Of a stretch of DNA of 64,000 nucleotides, positions 57,837-64,000 are shown piece by piece. The notes beneath the pieces are model-generated. The model saw only the letters and a list, made by a program, of their open reading frames with translations, was not told the origin of the DNA and did no database searches. The DNA lies in assembly GCA_015680685.1 (NCBI GenBank), contig MNCI01023373.1:328806-392805 (forward strand), read 5' to 3'. The first letter of the stretch is position 1. The number at the start of each line of letters is the position of its first letter. The translations under genes and the position numbers were made by a program. The stretch is from Gnetum montanum (taxonomy: Eukaryota > Streptophyta > Gnetopsida > Gnetales > Gnetaceae).

Positions 57837-58937
57837 TGTTGGTGATGAATCCATATTTGTGTTTCACATTCTTTTTTAATGTCTTTTAAGTAAATCCTTA
57901 CAACATAAACAAAGAGGAGTCAATGAAACATCTCAAGGAAAATTCATGTTGTAAACAAGAAATCTGGTAACCAAATTTTGACCATGTAATTTGATCAAGT
58001 TCAAGAGAAAACATAAATGCCTTGATTTCCCTTAAAGAAATTACCTTAGGACCTTATTTTAGAAAAATTTGGGATAATTTTGAACATGTAAAATGAAATT
58101 TGTGGTTCACATTGTCAAACAAGCTATTAAAATTAAATTATAATTGCATATATGAGCTAAAATGTCAAAACAATACCAATTACAACAAAAAATTTCAAAA
58201 ATGGTAGTGGCCCATATGTTATAGCTCTAATTCATTACAATGATGTGTCATATTCTAGAAAGCATGTCGAAATATTACTAACAAGCACCAACAAATCATA
58301 GGTCTATTTAAGCTAGATTCAATGTCATTTTTAGGATCTTTTGGGAAATTATCTTGGAAAGTCTTTTTGAAAAATATTTTGATCAAAACATTTTGACAAA
58401 TCTTTGTAGCACATATGAGTGATCTTTTCAACACAACAGAGATACCTATTTTAGCAAAGTAGTAGAAAAATTATTACAAATTTCTATAATCTTTTGGAAC
58501 CTTTTGTAGCACTAATCCCTTGGAGTAAAGAGATTGTGCCGCAGCATTTCCTATGGAGCAAATCGATTAGGGTAGAGAAGTGCACATAAATGTGTAGAAC
58601 AAACCCTTCTTTCCTGAACCAAATCTTAAATGATATTTTTTGTATTATCATGCTATAAAAGCATCAATATTTACTTTATAATCCCTTTTTCACAACAATT
58701 TTTCATAGCACTTAATTTAAAATTTGCAATTTTTTATTTTGGCTACATCATTGCTTGTTTCTCTAAGTCTTTTCTCAGATCTAGCATTAAAACTTATATT
58801 TACATGTTTGCCTTCATTTCCATTTTTCATGCCTAGTAACAAATTTTTCAAATTCCTAGGTGATCAAGATCACCTAAGACACCTCAAATCCTTTCAAGGC
58901 CCTTTCCATGTCTATAAATTATTGAATGAGTATTCTG
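57837..58937 (+). repeat. Element E 3' LTR
   Basis: It starts TGTTGGTGATGAATCC. U3 includes ATTCTTTTTTAATGTC, matching the inverted ends of M, D/H and A LTRs. The TATA box CTATAAAAGC is at 58653-58662. About the last 70 bases of U5 are missing, where RNase H of D/H resumes. Confidence 0.8.
58653..58662 (+). promoter_or_regulatory. TATA box, element E 3' LTR
   Basis: CTATAAAAGC on plus. The mirror-image copy in the inverted LTR is at 50031-50040. Confidence 0.65.
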
Positions 58938-59854
58938 GCTAGTTCACAATATTGTTATAAGTATTTGATGTTAGAAGTAGATACCCTAGTTACTTAGTTA
59001 ATTTCTACTTGAGCATTACCTTTTACAATATAGCATGTAAATCCATGGTTACGAGCTATCATCAATCCTTTGATTAGTCCTTCATATTTTTCCAACTTGT
59101 TAATGCCTGTAAATTCTGAATGATAGGTAAAATATTGGATTTCACCAAAGGGAATAGTGATGATAATAGTTTCACTAGTCTCATGTGTAGTTAAAGCTCT
59201 ATCAAAGTTCATAATGGCCTCATAATCCTTGAGGACATTTTTGGTAGCATTGATATGTTCATTAGGAAATTAGGAGCTATGAATACATTGTCTTCAATTG
59301 GTGAAGTGATTAACTATGCAGCTATGTCTTAACCCTTTTTTGAGGCTTGGGAAAGATAGTGTAGGTTGAATTCAGTTATTATGGCTTTCCATTAGGCTAT
59401 TTTACTACACTCATAGATGTTATATATAATAGTCCTTAATAAGCTATCTTTACATATGATATTGACTTAACTCCTAAGATAGTAGTATCTTTATTTCTTC
59501 AATGAATAGACTAAGGCCAAACAATGTTTTTCAACTTTGATGTATTGCATCCCATATGCTACTAATGCATTTCTTAAGTTGTAAATAGAAATCTTTGCAG
59601 AGTCCTCTTACTTTTGATAAAACAAAGAGGCTATGGATGTATCAAATATTAGAAGGTAGATGTAAAATGATGTATCTCTTCAAGATGGATAGACAATTGG
59701 TAACTAGACTAACGCTTGCTTAATATTATCAAAGATTGTTTGACACTTATTTATCCATTCATAGTGAAATATCTTCATGTTCATGTGTTGCATTGGTTGT
59801 AAGTTATCCATGAGCCTTGAGATGAACCTATAAATGATGAACCTTATAAACTAC
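58938..59854 (-). pseudogene. Gypsy RNase H and RT connection (element D/H, right piece)
   Basis: On minus, a 72-codon open frame (59212-58994) reads ITIPFGEIQYFTYHSEFTG and KYEGLIKGLMIARNHGF, matching element A's second RNase H segment (AEYEGLLRDLLVA). Upstream in sense: FNLHYLSQASKKG, LITSPIEDN (about 59370-59290), then IYNLRNALVAYG and VEKHCLALVYSL (about 59590-59530) and YPS..DTSFYIYLL (about 59680). Truncated at 59854 by an LTR. Confidence 0.8.
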
Positions 59855-60642
59855 TGATGAGTGGGAAGGTACCCCTATGTCCAACCATACAAATCACAAA
59901 GTATTCACATGTGATTCAGTCAAATTTTGTGGACATTATCATTTCCAGTGGACTAGTCATTTAAGAAGTGATTCTATCTTAAGTTCAATCATTGTTTTCC
60001 CAATTACACTTGTGACTTTTGTTGGTATGATTAAGTGTAACTGAGGCCTTTTATTTTTATCATTTTATCTTTTATAGTTTGGTGCTTGAAATGTATATAG
60101 AAGGAATTTGATTAACTAATCTAAATTAATTAATTAACTAGCATTTAAATAATCCTAACATAAGCATCTGATTCCACTTTCTGTACATGTCATGAACCCA
60201 TGTATCAACTACTGGGTGACCAAGCACTATGCTACTAGGCATACCAAGCAATAATACTACTAGGACTACTAAGCAAATACATGTTACACTCAAAGTAGTC
60301 ATACTTATATGTGTGATCTATCTCACTTAATTGCCTCATTAACGTAATAAGTAGGAAATATTGAATAACTAATTTAAAGCATTTAATAAATAATTAGAAA
60401 TAGTAAATGCATAAATAAGAAAGCTAGTCTATCCAATGTGCTACAAGTTTTATCAGAAATCTTATCTTTATTATCACACAAAATGTTGTGCTCTAGTACA
60501 AAAATGCTCTAATAAAGATCTGTACACTTAATGACTCCTATTGCAGGCACTTGGGAAAAAAATTCTAACTTTCAAATCAAAAAATTGTAAGAGATCCATT
60601 GCAACTACAATCTAATCATTGCATAAATGTAGCTACAAGTGT

Positions 60643-60652
60643 GTATTTATAG
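60643..60652 (-). promoter_or_regulatory. TATA box, element I LTR
   Basis: CTATAAATAC on minus, at the same LTR position as in element N. Confidence 0.7.
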
Positions 60653-60671
60653 CCAACACATGACACTAGGC

Positions 60672-60780
60672 TTATGGGGCCTTGTTGATGCATGCTAAGA
60701 TGCATGGACTAGGCCTTGTCAATGAGGCCCAATCAACAAGGCCACATTGATGAGGCCTCATCAATGTAGCCAACTTAACA
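60672..60780. repeat. AAGGCC/TTGATGAGG palindromic units at the U3 tip
   Basis: GGCCTTGTTGATG, GCATGCTAAGATGCATG, AGGCCTTGTCAATGAGGCC, AATCAACAAGGCC follow one another. 60744-60767 is a perfect palindrome with 12-base arms (ACATTGATGAGG / CCTCATCAATGT). Confidence 0.85.
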
Positions 60781-60790
60781 TGACTCATCA

Positions 60791-60798
60791 TACCCCCA
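60791..60798 (-). other. Polypurine tract of element I
   Basis: The minus strand reads ATGGGGGTA before the LTR start TGATGAG, nearly identical to element N. Confidence 0.85.
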
Positions 60799-60989
60799 TG
60801 ACAAAATGAAAACTCATCCTTGAGTTCTATTACAAAATTGGAAAGGTATGGGATTATTGACTAACTTTTGTTCACAAAAAACAAACTAACTAACTTCACA
60901 AAAAATGGAGTGTACGAATCAACATAGTATAAAAAATGAAGGTGTTTAGGACACAACATTGAACAACATGATTCAACTCTTCAAAATTA

Positions 60990-63700
60990 GATAACACATT
61001 CCTTGATGATGTGAAGCTTGTTGGAGAAGATCAAATAGCCCTAGGAAATGGTGGTTCCTAAGGCTTTGAGGGACCTTGACTAGCTTCACACACTAGTAGT
61101 GGTTGAGGTAGCTATAGATGTCTTAGTGCTATTGCAACTTTAGGTAGGAAACAGAAAGCATCCAACAATGCTTTTATTTTCTCCTTCTTACTCCTAGGAT
61201 CATGCACTATTCATGCAACTTACCTAATGTGGGTTAGAATAGGCACATCCCAAGGACATGGGATTTCTGGAAATAATCCCTTTGCATTGACAAACTAGGC
61301 AGTGAACTATTTGCATTCAATGTTAAATGCATTAATTTTGTTATTTAGCTCCTGGTAGTTATTCATCCATCTACCTAGTTTCTTAGTAATAGATTGTTGA
61401 TCTATAAATCATCCTCTAAGAACATCAAGTTCAACATTAGCACTCAAGATTTTTCTTGGTGTCCTTATGGTGTTTGAACTTAGCCTCATATAGTAGATAC
61501 AAGCTAGCCACTTATTTTTTTAACTCTGACTATGATTGTCCAATAGTCAACATTGCTAGGTTTTCATAATAGAGATTAGCCAACTCCATGTACTTTTTCA
61601 TCTTCTCAATTTGCAACTCCTTCAAGTAGATCTTTACTTTATTATAGGTGTTACTCCCATCAGGGAGGGGTTGCCACATCTCTATTCCTTGTTGGAGTTG
61701 CTAGAGGGCTTCATTCATTTTTACCTTTGTCATATGGATTTGTTTTTCACTCACTTCCTTTTGTAAACTGACCTAGTCCCTATAGTGATTTTTCACTTTC
61801 TCAAATTTGAGTGCTTCATTTTTCTAGGTGGTGATCTCAATGGTAGAATTTTGATGCAAGGTTCATTCCTCCTTCATGAATAGATTGAATTTTTCTATAA
61901 CCAATTTCCTTAGTTTAGTGTTTACACTAGCAAGCTACTCCTACTATCAATGTAGAAATTTTGCATTTGATCTTTTTGGAAAATAACATTTCACAGGCAA
62001 TGATTTTGTGCAGTCAATGCTTTATTCTCTTGGGTCATCTAATTCAAGTCCTTTTTGATTGAGTACATTTCAAATTTAGTTATTGACTATTTAAGGATGG
62101 CCATCATTGCCTCCTCCTCAGCCTTCTAATATTGTTCTTGATGTTTTCTGATAACTTCATCTCTTATCACTGGTAGGCTAAGGATTGCTTGTTCTACAAG
62201 TTGGACATGAAGTTCACCAACCTCAACTGCCAGTCATTGATTTACTTATTGGGTGATTTCTAGTTGCCCTTCCAAAATAATACATCTACCCCTTACATTT
62301 AGTAGCTTTGAGTAGGTTGTGATGATGTTCTCTAAAAGATCAAAGATGTTCAAAGTTAGTTGCCTAATTCCTACTACTCATTCTTGCAACTGTTTGTGTT
62401 GGGATGTGTTCAATTTTTTGCTAACTATGCCTATGGATGTTTACACATATTAAAGTGTAGATACATCTGGTACAGATGTCATAGGTGCATTTAATGCTTC
62501 TATGACATGATCAGTAAGCACTTTTATCGCTATCTCCTACCCTTTGTGCTACATCACTAAGACAATTGTCTCTTCTCCTTCCTCCAACCTCACTGAGAAA
62601 GAAGCAGGATTCCTAGAGAATTCTAGGAATAGATGATGTGTTACTAATGACACTATCAACTCTCAAGCATTGGGATCTAACTTTGAAGGTAGCTACATTC
62701 TTTGGAAAGAGAATATGGGACCACCCATCTCCATCTGGCTAATAGTTTGGGCCATCTCATTAAGGTGACTCACTATTGGTTAATACACAGATGGATCCAC
62801 CCGACTCATTCCTACTCATTTCTCTTATTCACTTAGGAGTTCTTCTTAGATTTTGCATAGATGCTTAATGGTTGCATGAACCTTCGATATTATTTCTTGA
62901 GTGGGTGGTGATGGTGATAATTCCTCTCCTTAGGTTATCATTTCAATTTTATCCTTCATGATTTCTAATCATGAGGCCAAAGAAGCATGCCTAAGAGTAT
63001 TGTTAGAGTAGTGAACAATGCTTGCCCTTTTGCAATGTTTTCTAATGAAGCACAGAAAGGGTAGGGTCTTCTTTCCACATTTATTTTCTTTTAAAAATTT
63101 TTCAATCTCTAAGTATAGTAGTTGTGGAAGGTTAATGGGGAACTTCCAAATTATATTAGTGCATGCTCAAGTGGGAAAAGTAGTCACCTTAATTTGCCAC
63201 ATCATTTGATTAAGGTGATAGGTCACAATCTTAAAATAAATCTACTTTTCTAGTGTGAGTGTACCATACTCCTTAGGGTTGACAATGTAGCATTACTGGG
63301 TCCACTCCCTCTTCTCCTCAAAATCACTTTTGGTAGATAATTCACCGAACTATGTTTCTATGTCAGGAAATCCAAGTACCTATGCAATGGCTTCTACCAA
63401 GTAAGACACTTGAATGTCTTTGATCTTAACAACAGACCCCAGCCTTCATCTACTCTAGAAGAGATAGGTCTCTTCCATGTACCATTCCTCACTAAACATG
63501 ATGACTGGCCACATGGGAGAGGTTTGCAGTTGTGTCTTAACATCCACTAGAGCTTTCTCCAAAAATGGTCCAAAGTTGATCACTTGAAGAATCGATCTTT
63601 GAATATCTTAGGACCAAATGATGTCTAGGCAAGCTTTAGTCAAAGTGACCTCAAGCCTTGGTGAGGGTCTAGGCACTTCTCCTCTTTATAATTATTTATT
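60990..63700 (-). pseudogene. Long broken coiled-coil reading frame of element I, unrecognised
   Basis: About 900 codons can be followed on minus with roughly two dozen stops and some shifts. The N-terminal part (63690-62880) is the best kept: RPSPRLEVTLTKACLDIIW, PFLEKALVDVKTQLQTSPMW, VIMFSEEWYMEETYLF, VSYLVEAIA, TYHLNQMMWQIKVTTFPT. The remainder is Glu/Lys/Leu/Gln-rich and heptad-like (VEVGELHVQLVEQAIL, LQIEKMKKYMELANLYYENL). Most stops are TAG/TAA/TGA where Gln or Trp would fit. I recognise no gag, protease, RT or integrase motif. It may be an extra ORF of an Athila-type element; it lies just before the 3' LTR, where Athila elements carry their third ORF. Confidence 0.5.
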
Positions 63701-64000
63701 TGGAACTTCTTCCTTTATAATCTATTAGATAGATTCCACTTTAGGCTCTTCTTGAAGAGGTCCAATTGCATGGGTCACCTTTGGTAGTTCTTGGCCTTAT
63801 TCTTACTAGCCCCTTCTATCTCTAGGTCATTTCTCCTGTGGTTGTGAGGGTTCTCCTTCCTACGGACATTTTTGTTTAAGTACCATCGGTAATCACAATA
63901 AGACCATGGATTAGCAAGCATGGTATAACCTTAAAGTAATTGGGATGCCTTATCACTTAAGGATAGTTACACTTGGCTAAGTTGTAATTATGGCTAATTT
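63701..64000. other. Upstream part of element I interior, unassigned
   Basis: Pyrimidine-rich on plus to about 63870, then AT-rich. The minus frame above is lost here. No motif recognised before the window ends. Confidence 0.4.

Larger units (their letters stand above)
50550..58937 (+). mobile_element. Element E: Ty3/gypsy gag-protease element lacking pol
   Basis: It has direct LTRs (50550-51379, truncated at U3; 57837-58937, truncated at U5), a PBS-like site shared with element A, then gag and protease on plus. After a repeat array there is about 2.1 kb of non-coding 3' sequence and a polypurine tract. RT, RNase H and integrase are absent: the 3' region follows protease directly. Gag and protease align with element A, so it is a family member that lost or never had pol. 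Confidence 0.8.
46553..59854 (-). mobile_element. Element D/H: Ty3/gypsy (Tat-like) remnant split by element E
   Basis: The 3' LTR (46553-47603), polypurine tract, non-coding 3' region, and integrase (48560-49733) lie left of an 9.2 kb insertion complex. RNase H and RT connection (58938-59854) lie right of it, in the correct sense order and strand. About 0.46 kb (relative to element A 13275-13741) is missing at the junction. The right side is truncated by element I at 59855. Its sequences align with element A's integrase and RNase H, so it is a relative of A. Confidence 0.75.
59855..60790 (-). repeat. Element I 3' LTR
   Basis: 936 bases, TGATGAGTGG...GACTCATCA. The minus TATA box CTATAAATAC is at 60643-60652. 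Blocks shared with N LTRs: 'aaggtaccccta', 'taagtgtaactgaggc', 'tctaatcattgcata/..'. The U3 tip (60661-60780) is unlike N in sequence but again made of palindromic units. Confidence 0.85.
59855..64000 (-). mobile_element. Element I: Athila-type LTR element, running off the window
   Basis: The LTR at 59855-60790 is related to the element N LTRs (same TGATGAGTGG start, CATCA end). It is followed by the same polypurine tract and the same first 80 internal bases as N. By orientation it is the 3' LTR, so gag and the 5' LTR would lie beyond 64000. The visible interior carries one long broken frame with no standard gypsy enzyme. Confidence 0.8.

Noticed and set aside
60744-60767. Perfect 24-base palindrome as a microRNA precursor or protein-binding operator
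   Set aside because: The arms meet without a loop and are part of a repeated U3-tip unit. Nothing here shows a stem-loop gene or a known operator. Kept only as a repeat observation.
60990-63700. Calling the broken frame of element I an envelope gene
   Set aside because: Its position fits the extra ORF of Athila-type elements, but I see no signal peptide, transmembrane segment or envelope-type motif; the visible content is coiled coil.

Overview
This window looks like intergenic DNA from a large, repeat-rich seed-plant nuclear genome. I found no intact host gene, tRNA, rRNA or CRISPR array. Nearly everything recognisable is decayed LTR retrotransposon: Ty1/copia, Ty3/gypsy of the chromovirus type, and Ty3/gypsy of the Tat/Athila (OTA) type. 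Reading frames are full of stops, and most differences between repeat copies are C/T or G/A transitions, as expected of old methylated repeats. Such old, still-readable nests suggest a gymnosperm or another slow-turnover giant genome, but the sequence alone does not prove that.

Layout, left half. 1-3180 is mostly unassigned, with GGT/CTCTCT low-complexity DNA (1400-2720) and a copia LTR fragment (2985-3180). From 3181 to 31138 there is a three-level nest. A chromovirus on the minus strand (here J: gag/protease 29000-30750, RT split into 28569-28950 and 3190-3498) was interrupted in its RT by a minus-strand copia element (3499-28568). One LTR of that copia element was in turn interrupted by a large minus-strand Tat-like gypsy element (here A: 9026-28186). 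Target-site duplications support both insertions. A second chromovirus of the same family (K: gag, protease, RT at 32320-34711) lies head-to-head with J on the plus strand.

Element A reads, in sense order (descending coordinates): 5' LTR, gag, protease, a repeat array, a block carrying an antisense intron-bearing gene-like sequence with its own TATA box, a second repeat array, RT, RNase H, integrase, a third repeat array, 3' LTR. The antisense block (16000-21010, plus strand) and the three related arrays that separate the modules are the most unusual part of the window.

Layout, right half. K is cut at 34712 by an LTR and the 3' non-coding region of another gypsy element (M: 34712-36738, continuing 41388-42378). 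M holds a complete, non-coding Athila-type element (N: 36739-41387) with CAAGT target duplications, a good primer-binding site and a polypurine tract. A copia LTR with PBS and gag start (42379-43560) abuts an oppositely oriented copia gag-pol remnant (43640-46552). From 46553 on, a minus-strand gypsy element (D/H: 3' LTR 46553-47603, integrase to 49733, RNase H/RT 58938-59854) is interrupted by a plus-strand gag-protease element lacking pol (E: 50550-58937). A head-to-head inverted LTR lies next to E (49734-50549). D/H is also interrupted by an Athila-type element (I) whose 3' LTR is 59855-60790. I runs off the window end with a long, broken, unrecognised coiled-coil reading frame.

All domain calls come from reading translations and motifs by eye. 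Boundaries without a terminal motif are approximate.
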